Assembly: GCF_002179555.1 (NCBI RefSeq)
Contig: NZ_NHOU01000007.1
Location: 62,001-126,000 of the forward strand
Source of the DNA: Salinicola salarius
GTDB lineage: Bacteria; Pseudomonadota; Gammaproteobacteria; Pseudomonadales; Halomonadaceae
Reading direction: 5' to 3'
DNA: 64,000 bases
Shown piece after piece: positions 48,103-58,720 of the stretch. The first letter of the stretch is position 1; each line of letters starts with the position of its first letter. Under the pieces are notes generated by a model. It was given only the letters and a program-made list of their open reading frames with translations. It was not told the origin of the DNA and ran no database searches. The position numbers were made by a program, and so were the translations under genes.

Positions 48103-49218
48103 ATGTTGAAAGTCGGATTCGTCGGCTGGCGCGGTATGGTCGGTTCCGTGCTGATGCAACGGATGCTGGACGACAATGATTTCGCCGGGCTCGAGCCGGT
48201 CTTCTTCTCCACCTCCCAGGCCGGTCAGGCCGGGCCGGGTATCGGCGTCGAAGTGCCGGCGCTTAAGGATGCCAACGACATCGAATCGCTCAAGGCGATG
48301 GACGTGATCGTGACGTGCCAGGGAGGTGACTACACCAGCGCAGTCTATAAGCCGCTGCGTCAGGCTGGCTGGAAGGGCTACTGGATCGATGCGGCCAGTA
48401 CCCTGCGCATGGCGGACGAGTCGACCATCGTGCTCGATCCGGTCAACCGTCACGTGATCGATGCCCAGCTGGCCAAGGGCGCCAAGACCTTCGTCGGCGG
48501 CAACTGCACCGTGAGCCTGATGTTGATGGGCCTGGGCGGGCTGTTCGAGGCCGACCTGGTCGAGTGGATGACCTCCATGACCTATCAGGCCGCTTCCGGT
48601 TCCGGCGCCAAGCACATGCGCGAACTGCTGTCTCAGATGGGCTCGCTGCACTCGGCCGTCGCTACTGATCTCGCCACGCCGTCCAGCGCCATTCTCGACA
48701 TCGATCGCGACGTTACCGCTCGCATGCGCAGCGGCGAGTTCCCGGTCGACAACTTCGGCGCGCCGCTGGCCGGCAGCCTGTTGCCGTGGATCGACAAGGC
48801 GATGGACAACGGCCAGAGCAAGGAAGAGTGGAAAGGCGGCGTCGAGACCAACAAGATTCTCGCCACCGGCGACAACCCGATTCCCATCGACGGCCTGTGC
48901 GTGCGCATCGGCGCGATGCGTTCGCACAGCCAGGCATTCACCATCAAGCTCAAGCAGGACGTGCCGCTCGACGAGATCGAGGATCGGCTGGCCAAGCACA
49001 ACGACTGGGTCCAGGTCGTGCCCAACGACAAGGACGCGACGCTTGAGCACCTCACGCCGGCAGCCGTTAGCGGTACTCTGACAATCCCGGTGGGTCGCCT
49101 GCGCAAGCTGGCCATGGGCGGCGAGTACCTGACCGCGTTCAGCGTCGGCGACCAGCTGTTGTGGGGTGCCGCCGAGCCGCTGAAGCGCATGCTCAAGATC
49201 CTCCGCGAACAAGCCTGA
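48103..49218 (+). CDS. asd: Aspartate-semialdehyde dehydrogenase
   Basis: 371 residues from the ATG at 48103 (GGGGT upstream); an open frame extends 156 bases up through the repeat but is not coding. Motifs: [18 protein letters not shown] (NADP), the catalytic Cys in [17 protein letters not shown] and the His in [16 protein letters not shown]. It supplies aspartate semialdehyde for lysine/DAP, threonine and methionine. The length and type match E. coli and Pseudomonas Asd. A strong terminator follows. Confidence 0.96.
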   Translation: MLKVGFVGWRGMVGSVLMQRMLDDNDFAGLEPVFFSTSQAGQAGPGIGVEVPALKDANDIESLKAMDVIVTCQGGDYTSAVYKPLRQAGWKGYWIDAASTLRMADESTIVLDPVNRHVIDAQLAKGAKTFVGGNCTVSLMLMGLGGLFEADLVEWMTSMTYQAASGSGAKHMRELLSQMGSLHSAVATDLATPSSAILDIDRDVTARMRSGEFPVDNFGAPLAGSLLPWIDKAMDNGQSKEEWKGGVETNKILATGDNPIPIDGLCVRIGAMRSHSQAFTIKLKQDVPLDEIEDRLAKHNDWVQVVPNDKDATLEHLTPAAVSGTLTIPVGRLRKLAMGGEYLTAFSVGDQLLWGAAEPLKRMLKILREQA

Positions 49219-49243
49219 GCATCACGCCGACATGAGTTGTCCG

Positions 49244-49274
49244 AGCCCCGCCAGTGACACTGGCGGGGCTCTTT
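49244..49274 (+). terminator. Rho-independent terminator of asd
   Basis: agccccgccagt-gac-actggcggggct stem followed by cttt. Confidence 0.88.
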
Positions 49275-49364
49275 GCTATTCAGGCCGTGGCGCCATATTC
49301 AAGTTTATCCAGTCCTTGCCGATGAGTGAGTCGAGGCTTACCCCAATTCGTCGGCGAGGAAACC

Positions 49365-51707
49365 ATGCGGCAACGGCTTACAACGATCACCGGCGGGCTC
49401 TGCCTGGTGCTTGCCTCGTCGGTCCATGCCCTCGGCATCGGCGATCCACAGCAGGTATCACCGCTCAACCGGCCGCTGCACGTGGTGCTGCCCCTGACCG
49501 ATGGAAGCGGCCTCGAGGCCTCGCAGATATCGGTAGCCGTTGCCGATGACGCGGCTTACCGGCAATCCGGATTGTCCCGCAGCCCCTTGGTGGACGCGCT
49601 GTCGGCCAAGGTCGTGCGCCGTGACGGCGATCTGGCACTGATTCTCGATAGCTCGCGCCGCGTGCGGGAGCCGTTTCTCGATCTGCTGCTGGTGGTGACC
49701 TGGCCAGGCGGTCAGTGGCGGCGCGATGTATCGCTGCTGTTCGACCCCGTCGACTACGCCAGTTCGCAGCCACTGCTGAATGGCGATCGCGATCCCGCGT
49801 CGGGATATCCGGTAGCGCGGGGCGTGGTAACGCAGGCCACGGCGATGCGAAGCTCTGCTGCCGGGCCTGCCGACGCCGTCGAACCAGCATTGAGCGATCC
49901 GCCCGCATGGCCCACACAAGTCACCGTTCGCCCCGGCGATTCACTATCCACCCTGGCGGCTTCACTGTTGCCTCGAACCGGGGTTGGCCGCCAGCCGCTG
50001 ATGCTGGCCCTGTATCGCTCCAACCCCGGCGCCTTCATCGAGGGAGACATCGATCGGCTGCGGGCTGGCGTCAGCCTGGAAGTGCCCGCAATCGCGGCCG
50101 TGACCGATATCTCGCCAGGGGAGGCGGCATCCCGGCTCGGCGAGCTCGCCCGTCAAACGGACGACGGCCGCCCGATGATCGATATCGTGGCGCGCGCTGC
50201 GGCTTCGGAGGCGTCCGACCCCGATCGGCTCGCTGCACTGACACAACAGTTAGCCGACCTGACTGCCATCACCGAACGCCAACGCGCGACGATTGCTGCG
50301 TTGCAATCCGAGCGTGACGCGCTGCAGGGCGCGCTCGCGGCCGTCTCTGAGCCATCCACGACGGCAACAAACGCAAACAATGCAAACGCAACCGATGGCG
50401 CCTCTGGGCAGGAAAGCGTGCAGAGCGGCACGCCTGTCGTCAGTGCTGTCGCCATTGCGGCTGCGCAGGCCGCGGCCCCGGCGCCTTCCCGCGCGGAGCC
50501 GCCCGAGACCGCTGCCAGCGAAAAGACCGTAACGGCATCGACCGGGCCGGCGCCCGCGTCGTCACCTTCGCTATGGCAGCGGCTGCTGGGGCATCTCGAC
50601 TGGATCGGCGGCGGAGTCCTGATCGTCCTGCTGCTGCTATGGATCTGGGAACGACGCCGCCGTGCGCGTCACGAAGTCGACGAGCCCGCCGATGAGGTGG
50701 TGCCGGATGCCGCCGATCCGTCCCCGCTGGCGGCCAGTCGCCAGGCTGCGGTATCGGTAGCGCCGCGTCGGTCGCTGCCGGAAGTGGATGTCGACTCGGT
50801 CTCGATCAGTCAGGCGGATATCTTCATGGCCTATGGGCGCCATGCCGAGGCGCGCGACTGGCTGCGCCAGCAACTGGCCCAGAAAGAAAATGCGCAATTT
50901 CGTCTGGGGCTGTTGAGAGCTTTGGGCGAGTTGCGTGACATGGACGCGCTGGAACAGGCGCTCTCCGGCTTCGGTGACGACGCCACTCCCGAACAGCGCC
51001 GGGAAGGGCAGGCTCTGGTCGATGATTATCGTGCCCGCTACGTCGAGGAGAGCTGGCAGGAGGCGACCGGCGAAACGGAAGAGGAGGGCGAGACGGCCCC
51101 GCAGGATACGGTGGAGGATGTCGACGCGTTGTTCGAGTCGCAGGCCAGTCAGGTCGAGTCCGGCGCAGTTCGTGACGAGGCCGATGAGGTGCGTACCAAT
51201 ACCGATGAGGTTCGGCCCGAGACCGACGCGGTGCGTGACGAGACCGATGAGCCCGCCGTGCGTTCGGAAGCCTCGTCCCCGGCTGAATCCGCTTCCCGGA
51301 CCAATTCCATGTCGGTGCTGTTCGATGACGATCTGACACCGTCTGCCGAGTCTTCGACCCTCACCCATATCGACTACGAAGCCCCAAAGCTGGAACTGGA
51401 CGCCGGGCGGCGCGAGGTCACGTCGCCAGCGGATTCGGCATCCTCCTCGCTGGACGGCGGGAGCGAGGCATCGTCGCTGACGATGCCGGACATCGATTTT
51501 TCCGCCCTCTCGCTGGAATCGACGAGCGAGATGGCACCAGACGGCGGGTCTTGGGCGGACACGGGCAGCGATCGTCCCGAGGTGCCGGATGTCGCTTCGC
51601 CGGCGCGTAGCGGCGAGACGCGTGACACGCTTCGGGAAGTTCCTGCGGGGTGGGATGTCGAGGAGGTGGAATTCGAGCCGTCGCATCGGGATAATGGGCG
51701 CCCCTAA
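49365..51707 (+). CDS. FimV/HubP-like polar membrane protein, short form
   Basis: 780 residues from the ATG at 49365 (GAGGA site). In order: signal peptide (ITGGLCLVLASSVHALG); FimV N-terminal domain with LNRPLHVVLPL; LysM-like domain at about 181-242 (TVRPGDSLSTLAASLLP); short coiled coil at about 289-325; Ala/Pro-rich linker; membrane span at about 412-430 (GGVLIVLLLLWIW); a tetratricopeptide-like cytoplasmic segment at about 479-560 (ADIFMAYGRHAEARDWLRQQ); a long acidic Glu/Asp/Ser tail with DEV repeats. The conserved FimV C-terminal mini-domain was not seen. It sits between asd and truA as FimV does in Pseudomonas. Confidence 0.85.
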   Translation: MRQRLTTITGGLCLVLASSVHALGIGDPQQVSPLNRPLHVVLPLTDGSGLEASQISVAVADDAAYRQSGLSRSPLVDALSAKVVRRDGDLALILDSSRRVREPFLDLLLVVTWPGGQWRRDVSLLFDPVDYASSQPLLNGDRDPASGYPVARGVVTQATAMRSSAAGPADAVEPALSDPPAWPTQVTVRPGDSLSTLAASLLPRTGVGRQPLMLALYRSNPGAFIEGDIDRLRAGVSLEVPAIAAVTDISPGEAASRLGELARQTDDGRPMIDIVARAAASEASDPDRLAALTQQLADLTAITERQRATIAALQSERDALQGALAAVSEPSTTATNANNANATDGASGQESVQSGTPVVSAVAIAAAQAAAPAPSRAEPPETAASEKTVTASTGPAPASSPSLWQRLLGHLDWIGGGVLIVLLLLWIWERRRRARHEVDEPADEVVPDAADPSPLAASRQAAVSVAPRRSLPEVDVDSVSISQADIFMAYGRHAEARDWLRQQLAQKENAQFRLGLLRALGELRDMDALEQALSGFGDDATPEQRREGQALVDDYRARYVEESWQEATGETEEEGETAPQDTVEDVDALFESQASQVESGAVRDEADEVRTNTDEVRPETDAVRDETDEPAVRSEASSPAESASRTNSMSVLFDDDLTPSAESSTLTHIDYEAPKLELDAGRREVTSPADSASSSLDGGSEASSLTMPDIDFSALSLESTSEMAPDGGSWADTGSDRPEVPDVASPARSGETRDTLREVPAGWDVEEVEFEPSHRDNGRP

Positions 51708-51731
51708 CGACTTTGGGCTGCACAGGTTTCG

Positions 51732-52697
51732 ATGGCGTTTTTCTCCCGGCAGGACGACAACCATCCGCTCAGCGGTCGCTTGGCCCTCGGCGTCGAGTAT
51801 GACGGTACGCGTTACTGTGGCTGGCAGCGGTTGCGCCATGCCGACTCGGTGCAGGGCGCGCTCGAGGCGGCATTGAGCAAGATCGCCGCCACGCCCGTGC
51901 GTGTGCTCTGCAGCGGCCGCACCGATAGCGGCGTCCATGCCACGCGCCAGATCGTTCATTTCGATGCGCCGGTGGTGCGTACCCAGAAAGCCTGGCTGTT
52001 CGGCGCCAATGCCCAGTTGCCGCGCGATATCGCGGTACGCTGGCTGACGCCGGTTTCCGACGATTTTCACGCTCGCTTTTCGGCCCTGGCAAGACGTTAC
52101 CGCTATATCATCCTCAACCAGCCGACGCGCCCGGTGATGGAGCGTCACAATGTGACCTGGTGTCGCGAGCCGCTGGATGCGGAGCGCATGCATCGCGCCG
52201 CCCAGGCGCTGGTCGGCGAGCATGATTTCTCCAGCTACCGGGCCGCCGGCTGTCAGTCGAAGGTGCCGATTCGTCATCTGCATTTCATCGACGTCCGCCG
52301 TTTCGGGCCGATCGTGATGATCGATGTTCAGGCCAACGCCTTTCTTCATCACATGATTCGCAACATCGCTGGCGTACTGATGGCGGTCGGCCGGGGGAAT
52401 GAGGACGAGGCGTACCCCGCGCGGCTGTTGTCGCTCAGGGATCGCAAGTCGGGCAACGTGACGGCGCCGGCCTGCGGCCTGCATTTCGTCGATGTGCGCT
52501 TCGATGAGCGCTTCGCGCTGCCGGAAGAACCGGTGGGCCCGCAACTGCTATCCTTTCTCGGTGAGTGGACCGGTGAGCGTGGTGAAATCCCGGATACGCC
52601 GCTGATGCGCCGCCGTCGCGTGTGGCCGAAATGGATCGACGATCAGGGCCGGGTAGTCGATCAGCCTCCCCAGGCCTGCTTGGAGACCACGTCATGA
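51732..52697 (+). CDS. truA: tRNA pseudouridine(38-40) synthase TruA
   Basis: 321 residues. The N-terminal [17 protein letters not shown] and [19 protein letters not shown] (catalytic Asp in RTDSGV) identify Tru[21 protein letters not shown] is in the C-terminal half. It is longer than E. coli TruA by about 50 residues, mostly at the C-terminus. No strong ribosome site precedes the ATG. The stop overlaps the trpF start (ATGA). Confidence 0.95.
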   Translation: MAFFSRQDDNHPLSGRLALGVEYDGTRYCGWQRLRHADSVQGALEAALSKIAATPVRVLCSGRTDSGVHATRQIVHFDAPVVRTQKAWLFGANAQLPRDIAVRWLTPVSDDFHARFSALARRYRYIILNQPTRPVMERHNVTWCREPLDAERMHRAAQALVGEHDFSSYRAAGCQSKVPIRHLHFIDVRRFGPIVMIDVQANAFLHHMIRNIAGVLMAVGRGNEDEAYPARLLSLRDRKSGNVTAPACGLHFVDVRFDERFALPEEPVGPQLLSFLGEWTGERGEIPDTPLMRRRRVWPKWIDDQGRVVDQPPQACLETTS

Positions 52698-53428
52698 ATC
52701 CCGTCAGGATCAAGATCTGCGGTTTGACCCGTCGTGAAGACATCGCGGCGGCCGTTGCCAGCGGGGCCGATGCACTCGGCTTCGTGATGTGGCCGGGAAG
52801 CGCGCGCGCGCTCGATCTCGATACGCTCGCGTCGCTCAGCGCCTCGGTGTCGCCGTTCGTGACACGTGTGGGGCTGTTCGTCGGCCCGAGCGTGGCCGAT
52901 GTCGAGATGTGTCTGCCTTATCTCGACCTGCTACAGTTCCATGGTGACGAGTCGCCCGAATTCTGCGCGCGTTTCGGCAAGCCCTGGATCAAGGCGCTGC
53001 GCATGCACGATGATATCGATCTGCAGGCAGCAGTCGATACCTACGCCGGTGCCGGCGCGCTGCTGCTCGATGCCTATCGCCCCGGCGTGCCCGGTGGCAC
53101 CGGGAAAACCTTCGACTGGCAGCGTATCCCGGCGGATCTGGCGAAACCCGTCATTCTCGCCGGCGGCCTGACGCCGGACAACGTCGCCGACGCCGTGGCG
53201 CAGGTACGACCCTATGCGGTCGATGTCTCCGGCGGCGTTGAAGCGATGCACCCTGTCGACACGTCTTCCGTGGCGTCGTCGCCTGAGACGGGCACGCGAA
53301 AGGGAATCAAGGATGCCTCTCGCATCCGAGCCTTCTGCGAACGCGTACAGGCGATGAACGTTTCGCTCGCGTCGGCACCGTCCAGTGCCGATCCAGTCAC
53401 GTCCCATTCATCCACCGCCACATCATGA
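52694..53428 (+). CDS. trpF: Phosphoribosylanthranilate isomerase
   Basis: 244 residues from the ATG overlapping the truA stop. [42 protein letters not shown] and the C-terminal [13 protein letters not shown] with VDVSGGVE are the family blocks. After SGGVE, where the usual sequence continues directly to GIKD, an extra Ser/Thr-rich stretch of about 16 residues is inserted, and about 27 residues of Ser/Ala-rich tail follow. It catalyses step three of tryptophan synthesis. Confidence 0.93.
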   Translation: MNPVRIKICGLTRREDIAAAVASGADALGFVMWPGSARALDLDTLASLSASVSPFVTRVGLFVGPSVADVEMCLPYLDLLQFHGDESPEFCARFGKPWIKALRMHDDIDLQAAVDTYAGAGALLLDAYRPGVPGGTGKTFDWQRIPADLAKPVILAGGLTPDNVADAVAQVRPYAVDVSGGVEAMHPVDTSSVASSPETGTRKGIKDASRIRAFCERVQAMNVSLASAPSSADPVTSHSSTATS

Positions 53429-53438
53429 GGGTCCCTTC

Positions 53439-54653
53439 GTGAGCCGATTCCACGATTTGACGCAACTGCCGGATGCTCGCGGCCACTTCGGTCCTTACGG
53501 TGGCCGCTTCGTTTCCGAGACCTTGAGTTTCGCTCTCGAAGAGCTCGAAAACATCTATGCGAGTCTCAAGAACGATCCCGAATTCCAGGCGGAGTTCGAC
53601 TATGACCTGAAGCATTACGTCGGCCGGCCGTCGCCGCTCTACCACGCCGAACGCTGGTCGCGCGAGATCGGTGGTGCGCAGATCTGGCTCAAGCGCGAGG
53701 ATCTGAATCACACCGGCGCGCACAAGGTGAACAACACCATCGGTCAGGCGCTGCTGGCCAAGAAGGCCGGCAAGCCGCGCGTGATCGCCGAGACCGGTGC
53801 CGGTCAGCACGGCGTCGCCACGGCGACGGTTGCCGCGCGCCTGGGGCTGAAGTGCGAGATCTACATGGGCGCCGAGGACGTCGAGCGCCAGAAGCTGAAC
53901 GTCTACCGCATGCATCTGCTGGGCGCCAAGGTGGTGCCGGTGGAGTCCGGCTCGCGCACGCTCAAGGATGCCATGAACGAGGCGCTGCGCGACTGGGTCA
54001 CCAACGTCGACGACACCTTCTACATCATCGGCACGGTGGCGGGTCCGCACCCCTATCCGATGCTGGTGCGCGATTTCAGCGCAGTCGTCGGCCGCGAGGC
54101 GCGTCGTCAGTCGCTCGAGCAGATCGGTCGGTTGCCCGACGCGCTGGTGGCCTGCGTCGGCGGTGGTTCCAACGCCATGGGCCTGTTCTATCCGTTCGTC
54201 GAGGATGACGATGTCGCCATGTACGGCGTCGAGGCCGGTGGTGAAGGCGTCGCCACCGGGCGCCACGCCGCGCCGCTGACCGCCAATGCGCCTCGCGGCG
54301 TGCTCCACGGCAACCGGACCTACCTGATGTCCGACGAGGGCGGGCAGGTCGCTGACACGCAGTCGATCTCCGCCGGTCTCGACTATCCCGGCGTCGGCCC
54401 CGAGCACGCGCTGTGGAAGGATGTCGGTCGCGTGCGCTACGTGGCGGCGGACGACAACGAGGTGCTGGCGGCCTTCCGTGAGCTGACGCTCGTTGAAGGC
54501 ATCATGCCGGCGCTGGAGTCGTCGCATGCCCTGGCTCACGCCAAGAAGCTGGCAGGGGAGATGTCCCCGGAGCAGCATATCGTCGTCAACCTGTCCGGGC
54601 GTGGTGACAAGGATATCCATACCGTCGCCAAACTCGACGGAATCGAATTTTGA
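53439..54653 (+). CDS. trpB: Tryptophan synthase beta chain
   Basis: 404 residues from a GTG at 53439 (GAGGG upstream), where homology begins. The PLP lysine is in [20 protein letters not shown], the catalytic Glu in [14 protein letters not shown] and the phosphate-binding GGGSNAMG follows. It condenses indole with serine. Co-transcribed with trpF and trpA. Confidence 0.97.
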   Translation: MSRFHDLTQLPDARGHFGPYGGRFVSETLSFALEELENIYASLKNDPEFQAEFDYDLKHYVGRPSPLYHAERWSREIGGAQIWLKREDLNHTGAHKVNNTIGQALLAKKAGKPRVIAETGAGQHGVATATVAARLGLKCEIYMGAEDVERQKLNVYRMHLLGAKVVPVESGSRTLKDAMNEALRDWVTNVDDTFYIIGTVAGPHPYPMLVRDFSAVVGREARRQSLEQIGRLPDALVACVGGGSNAMGLFYPFVEDDDVAMYGVEAGGEGVATGRHAAPLTANAPRGVLHGNRTYLMSDEGGQVADTQSISAGLDYPGVGPEHALWKDVGRVRYVAADDNEVLAAFRELTLVEGIMPALESSHALAHAKKLAGEMSPEQHIVVNLSGRGDKDIHTVAKLDGIEF

Positions 54654-54701
54654 TGGCCGGCGCCGACAGGACGATGGCCGGCGACATGACTCGAGGGCGA
54701 C

Positions 54702-55532
54702 ATGAATCGTATTGAACACAACCGTATCGACCAGCGCTTTGCCGAACTGAAGGCTCAGGGCCGTACGGCGCTCATTCCCTATATCACCGCTGGCGACCCG
54801 GCTCCGGCGCACACGGTCGATTTCATGCATGCCTGCGTGGAAGCTGGCGCTGACGTGATCGAGCTGGGTGTGCCGTTCTCGGACCCGATGGCCGATGGTC
54901 CGGTAATCCAGAAGGCCTGCGAGCGGGCGCTGGTACACGGCACGCGACTGCAGCATGTGCTGGAGATGGTCGCTGAATTCCGCCAGCGGGACAGCGAAAC
55001 GCCCGTGGTGCTGATGGGGTATCTCAATCCCATCGAGCGGATGGGGTATGACGTCTTCACGCGCCAGGCCCAGGCTTCCGGGGTCGATGGCGTGCTGGTG
55101 GTCGACATGCCCCCGGAGGAGGCGGGCGATAACGCCGCACTGTTCGCGGAGCACGGCCTGCAGTCGATCTTCCTGCTGGCGCCGACGACCTCCGAGGCGC
55201 GCGCTCGCGCGATCTGCGAACACGGCGAGGGCTACCTCTACTACGTCTCTCTCAAGGGCGTGACCGGGGCCGCCACGCTGGACGCCGACGCCGTCGGCGA
55301 GCAGTTGAACAAGTTGCGCCGTATCACCGAACTGCCGCTGTGCGTGGGCTTCGGCATTCGCGACGGGGCCACCGCAGCGGCCATCGGCCGTGTCGCCGAT
55401 GGCGTGATCGTCGGCAGCGCCCTGGTCGGACGCATCGCCGAGCATGCCGATGACCCGGCGTCCATTCCCGCCGCGCTGAAATCGATTCTCGGCGAGATGC
55501 GCGAAGCGCTCGACCGGGAAGCGGCCGGCTGA
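54702..55532 (+). CDS. trpA: Tryptophan synthase alpha chain
   Basis: 276 residues of a TIM barrel. The catalytic Glu and Asp lie in [41 protein letters not shown] and VGFGIRDG follow. It cleaves indole-glycerol phosphate and passes indole to TrpB. Confidence 0.97.
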   Translation: MNRIEHNRIDQRFAELKAQGRTALIPYITAGDPAPAHTVDFMHACVEAGADVIELGVPFSDPMADGPVIQKACERALVHGTRLQHVLEMVAEFRQRDSETPVVLMGYLNPIERMGYDVFTRQAQASGVDGVLVVDMPPEEAGDNAALFAEHGLQSIFLLAPTTSEARARAICEHGEGYLYYVSLKGVTGAATLDADAVGEQLNKLRRITELPLCVGFGIRDGATAAAIGRVADGVIVGSALVGRIAEHADDPASIPAALKSILGEMREALDREAAG

Positions 55533-55596
55533 GCCGCTGCCGCCGATTTGGTATCATTCAGCGTTTGCGGTTGTCGCGACAGCCGTTCGTCGCGGT

Positions 55597-55632
55597 TGTC
55601 GTCATTACTTTTTATGTCGTCATTACTTTCTA
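55597..55632 (+). repeat. 18-bp tandem duplication upstream of accD
   Basis: tgtcgtcattacttttta is followed directly by tgtcgtcattactttcta (one mismatch). A+T-rich and about 30 bases before the accD ATG. Confidence 0.9.
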
Positions 55633-55660
55633 TTTAGGCAAATAGGGAATCGTTCCTGAC

Positions 55661-56596
55661 ATGAGCTGGCTAGACAAGATCGTCCCGTCGATGAGCCGCA
55701 TCCAGCGCAACGACCGCCGCGCCAGCGTGCCGGACGGCCTGTGGCGCAAGTGCCCGAACTGTGAATCGGTGCTCTATCTTCCCGAGCTGGAGAAGCACCA
55801 GAACGTTTGTCCCAAATGTCAGCATCATCTGCGGCTGACCGCGCGCAAGCGTCTCAACTGGTTCCTTGATGCCGAAGGGCGTGAAGAGATCGCGGGGGAT
55901 CTTCAGCCGAGCGACCGCCTCAAGTTCCGGGACTCCAAGAAGTACAAGGATCGCCTGGCATCGGCCCAGAAAGCGACCGACGAGAACGACGCGCTGATCG
56001 CCATGCGCGGCACGCTGGATGACCTGCCCGTCGTCGCGGTAGCGTTCGAGTTCTCCTTCATGGGCGGCTCCATGGGCGCCGTGGTCGGCGAGAAGTTCGT
56101 CCGTGCCGCCACGCTGGCCCTGGAAGAAGAGATTCCGCTGGTCTGCTTCGCTGCCTCCGGCGGCGCCCGCATGCAGGAAGCGCTGTTCTCGCTGATGCAG
56201 ATGGCCAAGACTTCCGCGGCGCTGGAGAAGCTCAAGCTGGCCGGCGTACCCTACATCTCCGTGCTCACTGATCCGGTCTTCGGGGGCGTTTCGGCGTCGC
56301 TGGCGATGCTGGGTGACCTCAACGTGGCCGAACCCAATGCGCTCATCGGGTTTGCCGGCCCGCGCGTCATCGAGCAGACGGTGCGAGAGACATTGCCGGA
56401 AGGCTTCCAGCGCAGCGAATTCCTGCTCGAACACGGCACCGTGGACATGATCATCCCGCGTCCCGAGATGCGTGAGCGGTTGGGCAGCATTCTGCGCAAG
56501 CTGACGCACCAACCGCCGGCTGGCCAGGTCGCGGACGAGAGCGAGGATTTCTCGCCGCTGGCCGACGAGCCGGACGCGATCCAGGCACCCCGTTGA
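55661..56596 (+). CDS. accD: Acetyl-CoA carboxylase carboxyltransferase subunit beta
   Basis: 311 residues. An N-terminal zinc ribbon has Cys at 31, 34, 50 and 53 ([15 protein letters not shown]), followed by the carboxyltransferase crotonase-like domain with [38 protein letters not shown] and [11 protein letters not shown]. It acts with AccA in the first step of fatty-acid synthesis. folC begins 14 bases later. Confidence 0.97.
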   Translation: MSWLDKIVPSMSRIQRNDRRASVPDGLWRKCPNCESVLYLPELEKHQNVCPKCQHHLRLTARKRLNWFLDAEGREEIAGDLQPSDRLKFRDSKKYKDRLASAQKATDENDALIAMRGTLDDLPVVAVAFEFSFMGGSMGAVVGEKFVRAATLALEEEIPLVCFAASGGARMQEALFSLMQMAKTSAALEKLKLAGVPYISVLTDPVFGGVSASLAMLGDLNVAEPNALIGFAGPRVIEQTVRETLPEGFQRSEFLLEHGTVDMIIPRPEMRERLGSILRKLTHQPPAGQVADESEDFSPLADEPDAIQAPR

Positions 56597-56610
56597 GGAA
56601 CCGCTGACCC

Positions 56611-57897
56611 ATGAGTGCCACCCTCGACGACTGGCTGGCGCGTCTTGAGCGCCAGCATCCGGTCGCCATCGACATGGGGCTCGAACGGGTGGCGGTGGTT
56701 GCCGAACGGCTGGGGCTGATGCAGGGTCCGATCGCACAGCGGGTGGTGACGGTCGCCGGCACCAACGGCAAGGGCTCCACCGTGGCCATGCTCGAGCGCC
56801 TCGCTCGGGCTCACGGCCTGTCCACGGCCAGCTACACTTCGCCTCATCTGCTGCGCTACAACGAGCGGCTCTGCTTCGATGGCGTCGCGGCCGACGACGC
56901 CACCCTGATCGCCGGGTTCGAACGCGTCGAATCGGCACGCCTGGCCGGCGATCCCGTCAGTCTCACCTACTTCGAGGCCGGAACCCTGGCTGCGCTGGTT
57001 GCGATCGCCGAGGCGCGCCCCCAACTGGCCATTCTCGAGGTCGGGCTCGGCGGCCGTCTGGATGCGGTCAACGTGATCGACAGCGACATCGCCGTCATCA
57101 CCACCATCGCCCAGGATCATGCGGACTTTCTCGGCACCGACCTCGACGTCATCGGATTCGAGAAGGCCGGTATTCTCCGCCAGGGGCGACCGGCGGTGCT
57201 CGGCAGCCGCGCATTGCCGCCCAGTGTCTCGCAGCGCATCGACGCGCTTGAGATACCCGCTTACTGGCTGGGGCGCGATTTCGATCATCAAGACGTCGAT
57301 GGCAGCGAGTGGCGCTGGCAGGGCCGAGGGGCGAAGGGTCTTCGCTATCGACTCGATAGCTTGCCTGATCCGGGGCTGCCGCTCGACAATGCCGCCGTCG
57401 CGTTCCAGGTGCTCGGCCTGTGCGGCATCGTGCCGCAGCCCGCCGAGTCCCGCCAGGCGATGTCCACCGTCGCGCTGACGGGCCGGTTGCAGTGGTTGGG
57501 GAACTGGTGCTTCGACGTGGCGCACAATCCCCATGCCGCGCATTATGTGGCAGCGAGGCTAGCGTCGCGATCGCCGGCGCCGCGTCGCCGTATCGGCCTG
57601 CTCGGCGTCCTCCAGGACAAGGATGCAGCGGCACTGATCGAGGCGCTGTCCCCGGTGATCGATGCCTGGCTGCCGGTAGGGCTGGCAGGCCCGCGCGGTC
57701 GCTCGGGCGAGGCACTGGCCGAATCCATCACTGGCCGAGGCGGTGAGGTGCTGGCGACCGCTTCGTCGCCGGCAGCCGGCGTCGACTGGCTGGCATCACG
57801 TCTTGCGCCCGATGAAGAAGTGTTAGTATGCGGCTCGTTTCTGACCGTGGCCGGCGCGCTGGAAGCGCTGACGGCGCTGGCGGGCGACGAAGTGTAG
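56611..57897 (+). CDS. folC: Dihydrofolate synthase / folylpolyglutamate synthase
   Basis: 428 residues of the Mur-ligase family. The ATP motif VTVAGTNGKGSTVAMLERLA, then YTSPHLLRYNERL, LEVGLGGRLDAVNVID and WCFDVAHNPHAAHYVA. It adds glutamate to dihydropteroate and extends folate polyglutamates. It has the accD-folC-SPOR order seen widely in gammaproteobacteria. Confidence 0.96.
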   Translation: MSATLDDWLARLERQHPVAIDMGLERVAVVAERLGLMQGPIAQRVVTVAGTNGKGSTVAMLERLARAHGLSTASYTSPHLLRYNERLCFDGVAADDATLIAGFERVESARLAGDPVSLTYFEAGTLAALVAIAEARPQLAILEVGLGGRLDAVNVIDSDIAVITTIAQDHADFLGTDLDVIGFEKAGILRQGRPAVLGSRALPPSVSQRIDALEIPAYWLGRDFDHQDVDGSEWRWQGRGAKGLRYRLDSLPDPGLPLDNAAVAFQVLGLCGIVPQPAESRQAMSTVALTGRLQWLGNWCFDVAHNPHAAHYVAARLASRSPAPRRRIGLLGVLQDKDAAALIEALSPVIDAWLPVGLAGPRGRSGEALAESITGRGGEVLATASSPAAGVDWLASRLAPDEEVLVCGSFLTVAGALEALTALAGDEV

Positions 57898-57979
57898 TGA
57901 AGGCGATTGCCGGGATGCTCGATCGGATGCCGGATCGTGCTCAAGGAAATCAAGGTGCTATCAAGGAGGTCGAGGTCCC

Positions 57980-58720
57980 ATGAAGTACGGATGGCGTGAA
58001 CGTATCAGCGGTGCGGTCATTCTCGTCGCATTGGGGGCCATTTTCCTGCCGATGCTTTTCGATGATCCCGAACCGCGTCAGCAGGAGCCTGGCCCGGTCA
58101 TGGTCATCGAGCAACCGATCGGCGGTGGCGAAACCCGTCAGCGCATCATCGAATCGCCCGAGCCGCCGGCATCGGTCGCCGCCAACGGCAATCAGGGTGC
58201 CGGCAACGGTGGCAGCATGAACGCTGATGGTGGTAGCGCAGGCGAAAACGCCGTGCCAGAACCGGATACGCGTAGCCAGCTCGGTGCGGGCAGCGAGGAT
58301 ACGTTCGGCCAGAGCGGCACGACCTCCGGCGGCGACAGCGATCCGATCGCCGAGATCGCGCAGGCGGAGCAGAGCCAGCCGCAACTGCGTCCGGCCGAGC
58401 CGGAGCCCACGGCGCCGGTGCAATCCTCGTCGCAGCCGTCCTCCTCGCAGCAGGCATCGGCACCCGAGCGCACCGCCGCGAGTAATGACGGCGGCTGGGT
58501 CGTGCAGGTTGGCAGCTTCGGACAGGCGGACAACGCATCACGCCTGACCGCCAAACTCAAGGAGCAGGGCTTCGCGGCCTATTCGCAGCCGCGGGACAAT
58601 AACCTGACCACGGTCTACGTTGGCCCGTTCTCTTCGTCGGATGCCGGCGAGAAGGCGCGATCCGAGCTCAAGCAGGCCGCCAATATCCAGGGACTGCTGA
58701 TTCGCAAGCCGGGTAGCTGA
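57980..58720 (+). CDS. SPOR-domain (DedD-like) protein
   Basis: 246 residues. A short cytoplasmic start precedes one membrane span (ISGAVILVALGAIFLPMLF). A long low-complexity Gly/Ser/Gln/Pro linker follows, with a C-terminal SPOR domain from about 170 (GWVVQVGSFGQADNASRLTA, then TTVYVGPFSS). SPOR domains bind denuded glycan at division sites, so a role in septation like DedD is likely. Its position between folC and cvpA matches dedD. cvpA begins at its stop codon. Confidence 0.9.
   Translation: MKYGWRERISGAVILVALGAIFLPMLFDDPEPRQQEPGPVMVIEQPIGGGETRQRIIESPEPPASVAANGNQGAGNGGSMNADGGSAGENAVPEPDTRSQLGAGSEDTFGQSGTTSGGDSDPIAEIAQAEQSQPQLRPAEPEPTAPVQSSSQPSSSQQASAPERTAASNDGGWVVQVGSFGQADNASRLTAKLKEQGFAAYSQPRDNNLTTVYVGPFSSSDAGEKARSELKQAANIQGLLIRKPGS

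Noticed and set aside
53397-55445. 682-codon minus-strand frame opposite trpBA
   Set aside because: Shadow of trpB and trpA, which are certain.
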